NCBI GenBank assembly: GCA_027886175.1
Contig: JAJNNQ010000126.1
Coordinates: 2,366,501-2,430,500, forward strand
Direction: 5' to 3'
DNA from: Phylloscopus collybita
Taxonomy: Eukaryota > Chordata > Aves > Passeriformes > Phylloscopidae
Length of the DNA: 64,000 nt
In this document: positions 1-12,470 of the stretch, in pieces
How the letters are laid out: every line of letters starts with the position of its first letter
Position numbering within the stretch: the first letter of the stretch is position 1
Notes under the pieces: generated by a model
What the model saw: the letters and a program-made list of their open reading frames with translations, nothing else
What the model was told of the DNA's origin: nothing
Database searches by the model: none
Position numbers and translations under genes: made by a program

Positions 1-590
1 ATTTCTTCAGCAGAGGGTATTTCAAAGACCCAAAAGAGCATTTTTTGGCTTTTGGGATAGCTGGTGTGGAGACAGAAGAAATTAGACAGTTGAATACTTT
101 GCTTGGTCTCTCAGAGGTCTCTCTTTCTGCTGTGAGACCACTGAAGGTAGAAGAATGACAGATACTGATTGCCATCACAGTTGGCAATGCTGCATTGACC
201 AAGATTCTGTGACCCCTGTTCATGAGATGATTTGTGAACTGGAGAGCCAGGGAGTGGTCAGCCAGGCTCGCTCAGCCTTTAGTAGTCCTATATGGCCAAT
301 GTGTAAATCTGATGGAAAGTGGAGTCTTAATTTCTTCTGAAAAAAGAAAACCAACTGAAAAAGAGATATTGACAGCTTATGAAGGGGTTTGGGCTGCTTT
401 GAGAGTGATTGATGCTGAAACACACTCCTCTTGGCACCCAAACCACCCGTGCTGAGCTAGATATTCAAAGGGGAAGTCCTTTCCACACACCACACCAGGG
501 CCTGGACCTCCGAAGGGACTGATCAGAGACTGAGCGAGCTGAGCTACACCCACAGCAAGGACTTTCTGAATTCACCATCTCACTTCAGAA
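1..590 (+). pseudogene. Broken endogenous retrovirus pol remnant
   Basis: Decayed pol gene of an endogenous retrovirus, probably of the ERVL type. Bases 1-150 read as a protease/RT linker. The frame then shifts, and 155-340 encodes an RT amino-terminal segment with a PVHEMICELESQGVVS stretch followed by SPIWPMCKSDGKW, typical of the fingers region. At about 338-346 the coding sense jumps, in another frame, to a segment with PTEKEILTAYEGVWAA (about 355-410), which belongs in the RNase H domain. The whole RT palm with its catalytic aspartates is therefore missing, a deletion I estimate at somewhat under 1 kb. Similarity to pol continues weakly to about 590. At least one frameshift, stops and the deletion make it non-functional. 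The element runs off the left edge of the window. Assignment to ERVL rather than another class is from family knowledge and less certain than the pol call. Confidence 0.8.
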
Positions 591-1570
591 CAACAAAAGG
601 TTTTATTGTTTCATATTACTCATTCTTTATGCTTGTGGCCAATTGGTTTGTTAAACAAATAGTTTTTTCCACTTTTCTCTGAGAAAGTTCTTTTCCTGGA
701 CTTGCTGGCGAGAGGGGCCGACTGGGTTTGCTTCTCAAAGGCACCCCATTCAGGGGTTCTCTTACAGATTTGCCCTAAGCCAGGACAGTGGTCATCAGGG
801 AAGAGATGCAGCATACAGATGTGATTGCAGTTGAGGGGTAGACACAACCATGGACACTATGTCCCAGGTGTGAGAGGCTGGAGTGACTGCTGGCTTAAAA
901 CATTTCCTGTGTGTTTGGGGAGAAGGGGCAGGCTGGGCCTTGCTGGGTGAGATGGTGCCCTGCTCCTCACACCCCACCCCTGGGACCCTCTCTCCCAGTG
1001 GCTGCTAATCTATGGCACACTGGAGGCATTGCTCCACACCTGCCTTGGGAGCTCCAGTCCAGCCCCACAATGGCCAGGTGACCCTCCCCCAGGTGGGACA
1101 GATCCAGGAAAGCCCAAGTGTTCTTAACCCGGAACACGAGGCCAGCACATGTCTTGACCCCATCTCCCTTTGGGATTTCTCTCTGCTGAGCACTGCTGAA
1201 ACTGAAGGGAGTGGTGGCTATCCTTGTTCTTTTCTATTATCCTTCTCTCTTTCTTTCCTTCTATTCCTTCTTCTTCTTCTAAGTCCCTCTTTTTGGAGTT
1301 TTGAACAATGTAAAATCAGATGGGCTTGGAGTTTGCTAAGTTGAATGGGTTTGTAAGTTAATGCTTTATGTAATGTTCTATGTCGATTGAATGCTGCTCT
1401 AAACTTGCAAAGATTCCCTGATTTTCTGAAGTTGCCCGTGAAGTTTTTGTTGTCTTGACCCCTTGGGAATTTCTTGTAGGTATTTCCCCCTTGCCTCTAA
1501 CTCAGAGTACCCAAAAAACCCCTAAGCTCTTTCATGAGTCTCATTGAGCAAAATTTGGGGCCTTACACCG
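591..1570 (+). mobile_element. Probable 3' part of the same retrovirus, LTR limits unclear
   Basis: No coding similarity is seen. A purine-rich stretch at about 1200-1217 could be a polypurine tract. It is followed by a pyrimidine-rich block (1225-1290) and a segment ending near 1567 in ccttaca, so an LTR of roughly 350 bp at about 1218-1567 is possible. No TATA box, poly(A) signal or target duplication could be fixed. This is inferred mainly from position next to pol. Confidence 0.3.
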
Positions 1571-4500
1571 GGTTATTCATAACTGTGAAACATGTTCTGC
1601 AATCAAGCAAATCAAGTAGGTAAAGTGATGTTATAGGACAGCATTGTGCAGGCCTCTTATGTTCTGTAGCATGGCACTAGATATCCATGTTTAGGCACCT
1701 GAATTGAGAACCTAATTGGTGTGAAGCACTTAGATTTTAAACGGACTGCACTGAAAAAACAAACAAACAAAACAAAACCAGATAACTGATATTAGTTTGG
1801 ACATCAAAAAATTCTGGAGTGGAATGATGTATATTAAATTTAGTGTCTTGTACCAGACAATGCAGATTAAATCAAACAGACAATCACTTAATGTGTGAAT
1901 TGGGATAGGAGCTCCATCTAAGAAACTGGAGAATAGGAATGTAATTGATTATTTTCATACAAATTCTGGGATGAAGTTTGCATAAGCACCACAGACGTCT
2001 ATTCTTTGTTCTTTGCTTTAGAGGCTTTTACTATTTTAAAAGTTTTTCTCTGGAAGCATGTGCACAGAAAATAGAAAATACTGATTTTTCTTTGTACTCA
2101 GTGAAATTAACTTGAGGGTTAGGCACCCCACTTCTGGTGCCATGTAAAGTGATGCTGCTGAGTGAAGTCTGCCTGCTGAACCCCAAATACAGCCTTCAAA
2201 AGTGTACATATCCAAATATCTCAATCAGCATCACAACCCCTCTGACAATTCCTTTAAGTATAAAGCAATCTAAACCATACAAATAACCACACAGAGCCAT
2301 TTAATATCAGGAAATACAGGAGGCATAGGACAGTTGCACTGTGCTGTATTGTCAAGGCATTCCTGCATACTCGCAGGAATGTCTTGACAATATACGATTA
2401 TATACATACACGATTATATTTCACTTCATAAATACTGAGCCAGGTAGTCAGCCTTCCTGTTTGTATTCTGAGCACCTGGCTGAAAGGTGACTGTGGGACT
2501 TATTCTTTATGTCTCTAGGCTCAGGACACACCTTGTGATCTGCCTGGGGAAGTGCTGTGCTGTTCCAAGCTGAGTCCAGCTAAAACAACCACTATCCATC
2601 TGCTATTGACAGCTGGAATATAGTGTGGTGCTAAAGGACATGAGCTTTCCAGCCGTATATTTTTGACATCTAGACTGTAAAATGCTCCCTTCTGTTCCTC
2701 TACATTGTGGGAACAGCCATAAAAGAAATTAATCCATCTTTACAGTAAGCAAGGACTTCCCTTAAAGTACAAAATCACCAAATAGCTACTACTTAAATAT
2801 TCAGAGTAGTCTCTTTCTCTTGTGGGCTAATACCTGAAGTCAGATCCATAAAATGTGTCAGAAGCAGCAGTTTTGTTTCTATTTGTTATAAATAACCACT
2901 ATTTTTGACTTGGAGAAACATGACTTGGGGAAAAATTGCAAATAAATCGTTAATTCAGGCCTCCAGCCTTTACTTTCTTTTTGTCTCTATTCCCCCCTCA
3001 GTTCTCACTTATTTTTGGTTGAAAATCTAAAGAAGGGACCAGAGTGCTAAAAGGTTTTCTCCAGCAGTGTGTGTATATACTTATGTGTGTTACGAAAGCC
3101 TGTGCTGATTGCAACAGCAGGAGCCAGCTTCAGGGAACAAAAGCTGTTTTCTTTCCCTGCAATTTGCTGTTCAGGAATTAATCTTGCATGTGTGCATGCA
3201 CACTAACACACACATACACGCACTTTGAAACATAATGGAGCCTGGAATTTTCTTCGTAAGTGTGTTCCCCATAATTTTGTGTGAGGTAATTCCCAATCTT
3301 TTTTTTTTGCTCCTGGAAATTCTGTTTTTAATAATCTGTTGATTGTGTGTTTCTGGAAACCTGTGAAATGTTGTGGTTTTTTACCTTAAATGTAATTTAT
3401 TAGAATGCAGCAAATTGTCAGTTCTTCTCAGAGAGAAGGAGCTGTATATATTCCTCCTGTCTTTTTTGATGAAGTTTTCTGCTTGATGGACCAGAATGGG
3501 AAAGTGGAGATAGAAGTGCCATGAGTCAGCTCTTCAGTTATCAGGGGAAAACTGGAGAGGAACATCAAAATCAGACTTTAAGATGTGAATTATATCACAT
3601 GGCAGTGTGAAGAATCAAATGACAAGTGTCAAATATGACAGTTTCAAAGGCTATACATTAAAAATTACAGGCATGTCAATTTTGACAATGAAACTACAGC
3701 CATATTGACATTTTTAACAATTTTTGAATTTGTGCTTCTTCACCTAATATGTTGGTGGAGAAGCTTGGGCTAGTAGAAAACATTTAATATTTATGGACAT
3801 TAAGATAAGAGACTTATTGTTCATTTCATGGGCATTCAAGATCAACATACTTTTTTGTTTGAAGTCTTGTTCCATACTTGGGGTGGCAGACTATGTTTGC
3901 AGCTGATACTGGATAAGAGTAGCAAAGAATTCTTCATTTGTATTTACAGGTTTAGTCAAAATACAAAAGTGAAATTAACTTGAGGATTAGGCAAGAATTG
4001 AAAAAATATAACCAGTAATAACTGAAAGACATCTTTATCCATATTCTGGGCAGGATATACTGGTTTAGTATTTCCTTCTTAATACTGACATACATGAACC
4101 TTTTATGGAACTCTTAGTCAGCATTTCTACTTCCCCAAAGGCATCTGGAAGAGATTTCTTAAAGCCCTGAACTGTAATAGAAAATATTTCTTACAGGTTT
4201 CTTTTCTTACTGAAGCTCTGACATTCCTGATGTGGAAAAGGAGGTAAGAAGGAAAATAAAAGTAGTAGGTGCACCAAGAGATTCTTTTTGCTTTAAAGGA
4301 CAGATGAAATGGTATGGTGCAATAACAGTGTTCAAGGTGATGCTGCTTTCAGCTTTTTGTGGGGTATTACTGGTGTTTGAAATCCATCCATAAACTGATA
4401 TTTACTGTGTGAAGCTCAGTCCTGTAATGCATTTTTTTTCCTTTCTCTGATATAGAGGACATGGAAACAGAATATTAACTAAAGATAATTGTAATATTAG

Positions 4501-5829
4501 TGTTGAGGAATCAAGTTTTGTGGTGAGGTTGTGTAGGAGTTGGCTTGTTTGTTTCTTGGGTTTTGGATGAAGCTATCAGACACTTTTTGGTCAAATTAAC
4601 ATTGCAACCAACTGTCTAATGTTTTTCCTACAAACGGCTGTTGAAAACAAATTTTTTTGTTGAGGCCTAGTTGTCTTCTCAAAATTGGCTTAGTCAGGTT
4701 CTACAGTGTATGAAGCCAACTAAGTGATGATTTCTTGGCTGAAGAGATTAAATGAATTGTTAAATGAATGTTTAGGGAGGGTGTTGTTTTTTTTTTTTGT
4801 CTTCTAGCATGCTCACATATGCCTGTTCATGATCAGTCTTCCATCTGATGACAATTTGAATGCACTAATGAGAAATATTGAAAGAAGAACATACTGGACC
4901 TGTAAAAGTACATCTCATGTTATCTATCAAGTTAACCTCTGCCTTGTATCACTTGCCCTAGGTGGAAATTTGCAAAATTTATCATAATGCAAATTATTTG
5001 TATCACTAACTTTACAAAGAACTTGAACAAATTCTTATGTCATGCTTTAATTTAATAGTAAGATTTAATTTAAATATAGGAAATCTTACTGAGTGTTTTT
5101 GAGTCTGTCCTGAAGAGTTTTTTCAGGTTTATATTTTTCCACATTTAGAAATGCCCACCTGTGACCCACTTGGGGTCATTGGTTGAAGATAGGGATGACA
5201 CAAACACACTGAGTGCCCTCAGTAAATAGCAGTGAATTTTATTTCATTATAAGTTAATGAGAATTTATCTTGTCCAGCTACAGACCAGCTGTACTGTGAC
5301 ATCCACTCAAAACTTTTTGGTGGTGTACCTGTACTACAGTTTTGCCATGAAAATGGTGGAAAACTAAATTAGGATTCAACGGTATCTGGTATGTTTAATG
5401 AAAGAAAAAGGTTAGAGCTGGGCTGCAGATCAAAGTGGGAGTTCTGGAGAGTCAATCCTCAAAAGAAAGATTCAAAAGTGATATTTAAGGCTACTGGAAG
5501 GGATCATTTTCCTTCCTGTCTTTCCCCTGGTGGCAGTTGATGATTGATCTCTCAATGGTCATAGCAGTATTAAATATTTATTAGGGCTCAGATCAACTAT
5601 TTTACTACTTCTTCTCAACTTGTCAACTTGAAATTTTGTTTGTGACTAGCATGAGCTTTACATTTATGTCTAGCACCTTATTTTTTTGCTTTAGGTTGGT
5701 TAGTATATATGTTTTGAATGGGTTTTACCTCATTTTTAACTGAACCATCTGTTGTGACTTGTGAAGTATATACATGGACATATGAAAACTGTCTCTTAAT
5801 TAAAAAAAAAAAATTCATTACCTGTTCAG
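1571..5829. other. Unrecognised AT-rich DNA
   Basis: No gene or transposon recognised. It contains the hairpin at 2347-2392, both copies of a 26-bp dispersed repeat (2100-2125, partly overlapped by unrelated sequence, and 3968-3993), short CA/TG tracts at about 3060-3230, and a 47-nt segment (4197-4243) with good splice-like ends that is too short to judge. Confidence 0.5.
2347..2392. repeat. 20-bp near-perfect inverted repeat, 6-nt loop
   Basis: The left arm is 2347-2366 (tattgtcaaggcattcctgc), the loop is 2367-2372 (atactc) and the right arm is 2373-2392 (gcaggaatgtcttgacaata). The arms pair over 20 bp with a single mismatch that becomes a G-U wobble in RNA. One more wobble and one more pair extend the stem outward. 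This could be the end-to-end TIR of a tiny DNA-transposon relic or a chance hairpin. The stem is shorter than a normal microRNA precursor. Confidence 0.85.
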
Positions 5830-5949
5830 CAAATTATTTTGAGACTGTCATTGAGAGAGCTTGTTTTGCCCCAAGACCTCCTGTATGAAAAAGGTAAAAA
5901 ATGCATGATCCAAACACATCCATGTGACGATACATCTATAGCAAAACCA
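5830..5949 (+). CDS. Candidate internal exon, unidentified
   Basis: A segment between an acceptor-like site (cctgttcag, AG at 5828-5829) and a donor-like site (cca then gtgagt, GT at 5950-5951). It is 120 nt long and open as 40 codons, phase 0 to 0. An earlier donor (GT at 5894-5895, followed by aaaaa) would give 64 nt. The first 21 residues look helical (QIILRLSLRELVLPQDLLYEK); the rest is nondescript. The pyrimidine tract is weak, since it is preceded by a run of A. No domain is recognised and no neighbouring exon is secure. A chance ORF is the more likely reading. Confidence 0.15.
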
Positions 5950-6849
5950 GTGAGTACTTGTGAAAGAATTGGTGTTGTCATCCACTTCTCTGCTAGTTTG
6001 ATCTTGACTCTGTCCTTTTCAAACATATCTCTCTTTCATGATAGAGACATCTCTTCTCCAATTCCCAGTATTCTTCTTTTTGTGTTCTGTCAAGGTGCGC
6101 TGGTATTGGACTGGTCAGATCCATTAGTGTGTATTAATTTTCAGAAATACTTTGTGTTCAGAGTGTAGCTTTGGTAGGATTAGGCTAAAATTTGGTGTTA
6201 GGATTGATAATTCTTTGGTGCATTCAGATTTTAAAAAACAGGTTCTTTTCCTTTTTTGCTGTTTTCTTAATTTTTATGAGCCATTTTTCAGACATGTTAG
6301 TTTGATCTCATTCGTCAGGATATAGCTAAAATAAGAACTGGTTTACACAGACTCAGAATTTGAAATATTCAGGATAAGTAGTATTTTCCATGGAAATTTG
6401 ATCAATACAATATCTTACTGACAAGAACCAAAATATTTATCTACTGCGTAGTTAAATTCTTTCTTCCCCTAGGGGAAAATCTGACTATCTTGCAGAGTAA
6501 CATGGAAAAGACCATCACTGTAAATTATGTTCTTTCCTTGAGGGTTAGAAAAGGATTTTAACTATCATCCTTGTACTGAGAAATGTTATAAGATTCCTCT
6601 AGCAGAAGAGAGAATGACGTTGCATGACATACTCTTTCCTTAACTGCTCCACATTTTTTTTGTCTAGATTTCTTCTCCTGACATTTTTTTGACCATTACA
6701 TATTTAGTCCAAGTAAAATTTGGGCTGCCTTTCTTTCTCATAGCTCTTGTCTAACTCAATAATAATAATAAAAAAAATGTTTAGGATTTAATTTTTCTGG
6801 ATCACAATGAAAATGTGGGCAAAGTTGCTAAATATTTGCAGTCCTATAG
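5950..6849. other. Unrecognised AT-rich DNA
   Basis: The open frame from 5839 continues to 6168 without any recognisable domain. Nothing else was seen apart from a short (ata)n stretch near 6760. Confidence 0.5.
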
Positions 6850-7148
6850 AAAAACAAACAAACAAACAAACACAACCCCCACAAAACCAAACAAACACAA
6901 ACAAAACTCCCACAAAACAAACAAACAAAACCCCAAAAACAAACACAAATAAACAAAACCCACAAAACAAACAAACAACCCCCACAAAACAAACAAACAC
7001 CCACAAAACCAAACACACACAAACAAACCCCCACAAAAACAAACAAACACAAACAAACACAAACAACCCCCCACAAAAACAAACAAACACAAACAAACAC
7101 AAACAAACAAAAACCTCACAAAAACAAACAAACAAAACCACAAAAAAA
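6850..7148. repeat. A/C-only low-complexity tract
   Basis: 299 nt on the plus strand with no G and only three T (6908, 6950, 7116). It is built from irregular CAAA units interleaved with CCCCCACAAAA-like and CACAAAC units, so it is not one clean microsatellite. The minus strand is G/T-only, with runs of three to six G. It creates long artificial open frames on both strands, for example 131 codons on the plus strand and 117 twice on the minus. Confidence 0.95.
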
Positions 7149-10100
7149 TCACACCAGAATCTGTTGGAAAACCTACTAGGAAAAGAAAAAAACCCAATAT
7201 GACCTATAAGATGCTATAAGGTTTTTCAGGCCTCTAAGTAGTATGTATTTCTTGTGTCTGTGATATATCCCTCTGCACAATGCCTAGATTTTTAAAAACA
7301 GTATCACAGATTGTATTTTGCTTTTCTTTCTACCAAGTGAGTGTGCTGTTCATTTAATTGTCATGTCACCCATGTCGGTTTTAAGTGTGTTTATATAGTC
7401 CATAGAGGTAAAACAAGCTGACCTGATTCAGTCCTGAGGCTCAGGCCTTCAGGGAGACACAAACTGAGAGAATGCATTTTAAAATTCTGAGTGAAACACT
7501 GCACTCAAAGGAAGCAGTGCAGCAAACAAAATTTGTTCTTCCTATGACGTAAATGAAGTTCCATCACAGAAGAATTTGAACCAACTTCTCACAAAAGTTC
7601 CAAGACTCCCTCCTACCCCCTCTCATTTCAGAAATTTTCATATGTATTGAGCACTATGAAATGCCATATCAAATAAGCTATTAATTTAGCCACATCTATA
7701 TTGGAGATTTTAAGGTTAAGCAGTAATGATGTTCTACTCTTCTCCATCATGTTATTTGAGTTATTACTCATTCATGCAACATCTAGAGGGAGGTTAGATT
7801 TGAGCAAAAGAGTTGGATTTCTTCAACATTTATGGTTTTGCAGTATTCTTTGGAGAGAAGTATTCTTAAACTGTGCATTTAAAGATGACACTGTCTTCTG
7901 ACCCTGACATTCTGGCATTGTGACTTGTGCCTGAATCTTCTGTTGCCATGTAATGGTGGAGGTCTCAATTTTCTGCTTTTACAAGACAGTAAATGGTCTA
8001 GTTCTCTTTCAGCTAGCCCTTGCATGTAGGCCTTCTTTCAGCACAAGGGAATGAAGCAGGAAGAACCTGACAAGTGGTATGTGCCTGAGTATTGCCCCAA
8101 TGTGGTTTGAGACTGCAGAACTCTACATGTAGACAAGCATCACTCAGGAATGCACATGTTCTGCACATTTGGTGTGGTCTGCTTTTTCATTATTCCTACT
8201 CCATCCAACAAGTTTTTTTGGTCATAGTTCCCTATTTTATTATTCATTATTTTGAATGTAGTATTCTTTTTCATTCTGTTGAGCAAATGAATAATATCCT
8301 ATGATTAAATTGGCTAGAAAAATATTTTGTACTTTAAAAGATGGCAGACCTTACATCTAATTTCTATGAACAAAGGAATGTATGTCTTCCAAAGACATAC
8401 ACTTTGCAGCCTTGTTCCTGTGTATTATGTTGCATTCTAGATGACTGATTGACGTTTAAATAGTGTGACATTAACAAACCTATAGAAGGGGAGAGGCACA
8501 TCTGATAATCTGATAAAGGATTAGTGTGAATCTAGTAGAAAAAATGTATACTGACCACTTGTAAGGAATGCTTTTGTCTTCCTGTGGCAATCCCTTCTTG
8601 CCATTTACATTCCAGTCCTGCAAGTTATTTGAAGTTTTGTATCATTCTGAAAGACCCTGTGTGCACCTAGTTTCATTTTTCCAGTTCTAATGGTGTATTA
8701 AGTTTGGCTGGAGTCTAGCCTGGATGGTGAGAGAACTGAGGGCCACCTTCAGCATCTATTTTTATACAAGAAGCAAATCACAAACCTGATTATGTATCCA
8801 CTTCCATATGAAGTGGAATAAACCCAGTTCATATTAGAGAAGAAATTGCAAAATGTTTGTTTGTTTGTAATAGTCTTGTAAAAAAACCCTCTCCACTCCC
8901 CTAGTTTGCATGATTGTGAGAGGTTCAACATTTCCACTCAGAAAATAGGACTTGGTAAAATGTTACTGCTACTATATTTTACTGAACTTTCTCTGAAGAT
9001 TTTCCTCAGGTATTGAAGATAGTCAACTTCTTTTAGGTTTTGGAGAGTTTGATGTTCTGTTGGATTTTCTACTAGGACAGCATTCACAGCACTATAAGAA
9101 ATATGTAGATTTTTGTAGCACATCTAATTGTTAGATTGCTTTTCACTCTTTTAAAGCATTGCCATGATAATAAAAATAAAACTGTTAGGAAGCTGCCATA
9201 TTAAAACATTATTTATGCTTATTATGTGTGCTTACTGTTCATACAGAATCTGTGAAGCTGTGAGGTTTTAAAATATATAACCTATTCCTTTCTCTTCACG
9301 TGTGAGGTCCTTCATTCTTAGATTAATCTAGTCATACAGTCTGCTTTCAAGTCCTACTTCTGCAGGATTCCAAGGTTTGCAAAACAAGCTGGAGAAGTGT
9401 AATGAGGGAGAAATTAATTCTATGAATCTTCTAGTCTGCATTACATGTTGGAGAAATCCCAAGCTCCATCTGGGACTATTAGCCTTCAGGAGTCTTATCG
9501 ATAAAATGGATTCTCCTGCAGGTCAAGTGAAATAAACTCTAAGCTGGAGACCTAATGCTCAATTTGTCTTCAGCCCTAGATCTAAGACAAGTTTAATGTT
9601 GAATCCAAAGAATGCATTTTTTCCCTACAAAAATACTGTTCAGAAACTTAAAAATGCAGGGAAGACACTTTCCAGGATCTTATGTTTTTGTTTTTTTTTT
9701 TCTTTCTCCACAACCTGGGCTGACAATGTAAGACTGACTGCAACCGCTACTATTGATTCACTCTGCTAGCTCATCTCTAATTAGAAAAAAATACTTTCTC
9801 AGCAGCAGTAAATCTGTATTAACTTAAAAAATAATGATGAAAACAGAGAATGAAGACATTTCCTGCTGTTTGCTTTTGCTCTGGTCCTTTTTTTTTTAAA
9901 GGCTCTTCGTAAACCTTCTGAATTTTTCCTCTATTTAAAGAGATGCTTGAAAAAATATATTCTGCAGGTCATGTCATAGCAACAGCTGTTAGCCAGATGT
10001 TTTCTATTGGGGATACATATCTGCCTTACTCTGTAAATCTAAGAAATTTAATTTCATGCAATTTGTCTGTAAAAGAACTCAGACTGGTTTTAAAGGTATT

Positions 10101-10986
10101 TTGATATTTAGGAGAAAGTCTTTCTGTTGTATTTGAATTTACAACTTATGGGTGATAGAGGAACAACAAACATAGCAGTCATGCGTTTATCATAATGGAA
10201 CTTTATATATTTTAGCTGAACTAACTCAGAACAGTCTCCTGGAATACTCCTAGTTACAACCCTAACTAGCAAAAAGTTGCAAGTGTCTAGGTTAGAGGCA
10301 ACACTTGTCATACTCTCTCTGTTTTAAGTATTTCTGCTGAGGAACATAATTTTGGCTTCTTCAGGGTAGCCAGGATTATCTGTACAATCAGTTAAGGAAG
10401 CAGAGCATGAATTGTGCTGATGAGACATTTCAGGGCATGGGCTGTGTCCCACTTTGCGTAATAAACACATCATATCTATTTAATGCCTATAATAAGGAGC
10501 TGGCCATGAAGCAGTGTCACTAAGTTGAAAGAATGAAAAGAGTTTTGCACTAAATGAAAGACCTTAAAATAGGTTTATTTCCTTTAAAAATTTCTGAAGT
10601 GGACTCAATCTCATAAATTGTACAAAAAAAATAGGATTTTTTTTTTTAATTGGAGCAATTGGAGGTTTCTTTCTCTTGTTAATCTATTTCTAGTCTTCTG
10701 GTCAATGGTCACTGACCATCCTTTATAATTTATTTGCTTCTTTTGAACATGCAGCCTCTGTTGTTTCCACTGCCTTTCCTTTATATTCTTCTCTCCCTAG
10801 GATCTAGCCCTACTCTTTGCAAGAAAAAACATGCTGTCATTCATTTATTGTCATTCACTCTCCATGATTTGGCAATGGCTCAAGCAAAAATTTGAGGCAC
10901 CTCTGGTTTTGATGACAAGGGTGATTACAACTACTGTAGTTGTTCACTTCCATTATTTATCATGACTCAGTTCAAAACTTGTAATT
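7149..10986. other. Unrecognised AT-rich DNA
   Basis: No gene or transposon recognised. A small hairpin lies at about 8379-8399 (9-bp arms, 3-nt loop), with several short homopolymer runs. Open frames here are short and have no recognisable domain. Confidence 0.5.
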
Positions 10987-11726
10987 TGTCTTAGTTTGGA
11001 AAGACAAGTATCCGCCAGGGAAAGCTGGAGTTTCCCTTGGAATGGAGAATGTAAACCCCTCACCCCCTCCAAATTATTATAATTTTGCAATTAAGGGCTT
11101 GCAGGCAAAGATTTGGGAATAGGAATAACAGTTCTTTACTAGGAATATTAGCAATACAGATGTAGTAATAAAAAACAAACAAAAACCACAAGCAAGCAAA
11201 CAAAGAAAAATCCTAGAAACCCTGACAGAGTCAGAGCTACAACCTGACACCCTGTTGGTCCGGGTGTTGGAAACAGTCCACAGTAAGTCCTCCTGGAGTG
11301 GCAGATGTGGTTCTGTTGGAGCAGAAATGATCCTGAGAGAAAAGGGTCCAGTGATGGTGAGAAGGGTCCAGTCTTCCTCTGGGAATTGGGTGGAACCAGA
11401 TCCCTGGTGTTCCTACGTCTCAGTTTTTATCCAGGTAGGAATGGTTGGCTCCCCACACTGGGTGGAGCATCTCACAATTCGCTGATGGAATGTGTCCTGT
11501 CCTTGGTGAGCCTTAATGACCATCAGCAGAAGATAAACCCCTGGAGGGAGGACAGATGGTGAAAGAGATAAGAAACACTGCCCCACCTGGTTTGAACAGC
11601 TGGCCCATTATCAGAAGGCACCTGTCCCGCTCCTCCCAGAGTTCCAAGAGATAAACAAAAACATCTCCCCAGCTGCTTTCAACAGATGAAATAGAATACA
11701 CATTTTTGGTTCCCTAACCCAAGACA
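10987..11726 (-). mobile_element. Solo LTR of an endogenous retrovirus
   Basis: A 740-bp LTR lying on the minus strand. On the plus strand it starts tgtcttagtttgg and ends ccaagaca, so the termini are inverted repeats of the TG...CA type. It is flanked by an exact 5-bp duplication, taatt at 10982-10986 and at 11727-11731. On the minus strand a TATA-like ataaaaac lies opposite about 11430-11440, and an agtaaa poly(A)-like signal opposite about 11132-11137. No retroviral genes flank it, so it is a solo LTR left by recombination between the two LTRs. The 5-bp duplication fits ERVL or ERV1 classes. Confidence 0.85.
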
Positions 11727-12386
11727 TAATTAAAGCAGGTATTTAACATGTCTACTTTTAGGGATTAATCTTCTGTAGACTACTTTTAGATTTTTAGTAA
11801 GTTAAATGAAGCATATAGTAGATGTCATTATATGTGTAAATTATGAATTCTGCTAGATCCAGAAAAACATAATCACTAGTAAACAGGTAAAATGAAATAG
11901 TTTGCTATTAGCAATTAATTCAGAAGCCCCACAATGAGTAATGTTTCCTTATACAGATGAACTTCCTCTACTCCCATATCCTCCTAGTTTGATCTCTTAG
12001 CCTCAGAAGATTTATTTAATATTCCCAACATTCATGACAAGTAGCTTTCAGTTGCTTTCAGGTCATATTATTTGGAACAAAGTGTGGGGTCCAAGAAGCT
12101 GCCTGACCTAAGCAGCTGATCAGCATTTTGTGGAGTCTTGGAAAGCAGCTTTTATTTCCAGCTGGGAATAAAAAGGATTGTCTGTGCAAACAGTATTTTG
12201 TGTTGGAGTAAATGTTCTGTTTCTGCTCTAAACAAATCCCATACTGCTGGCCTTTTTCTAACCCCGTGTATAGTGATGTTTATATAACCTGTATTCTGTG
12301 GGGGATCTGTAGATCTCAGTACAAAATATAGTAAATATCTTTGTTCCTACAGCTGAAGAGGACCAACTTGCATGAATGCTGTATTA
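11727..12386. other. Unrecognised AT-rich DNA
   Basis: It begins with the right copy of the taatt target duplication. Nothing else is recognised. Confidence 0.5.
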
Positions 12387-12470
12387 AGAATCACAGAATC
12401 ACAGACCATTCTGGTTTGGAAGGGACTCACAAGGATTATCAAGTCCAACTCTAAAACCAACGGGGATTGA
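12387..12470 (-). mobile_element. CR1 LINE 3'-end fragment
   Basis: Antisense CR1 tail. It starts with two cacagaatca-type octamer units, the CR1 3' terminus, then a tggtttggaagggact and atcaagtccaac stretch typical of avian CR1 3' UTRs. About 85 bp is left, a strongly 5'-truncated copy. Confidence 0.85.

Noticed and set aside
2347..2392. microRNA gene
   Set aside because: The stem is too short and the loop too small for a standard precursor; no conserved mature sequence recognised. Kept as a hairpin only.
4197..4243. 47-nt exon candidate with good splice ends
   Set aside because: Too short to judge, and its phase does not fit a consistent neighbour.
6788..7202. Several 90-131-codon frames on both strands
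   Set aside because: They arise from the G-free A/C tract and its complement, which contain almost no stop codons.
8379..8399. Small hairpin gtatgtctt/aagacatac
   Set aside because: Nine-bp arms are common by chance in AT-rich DNA.
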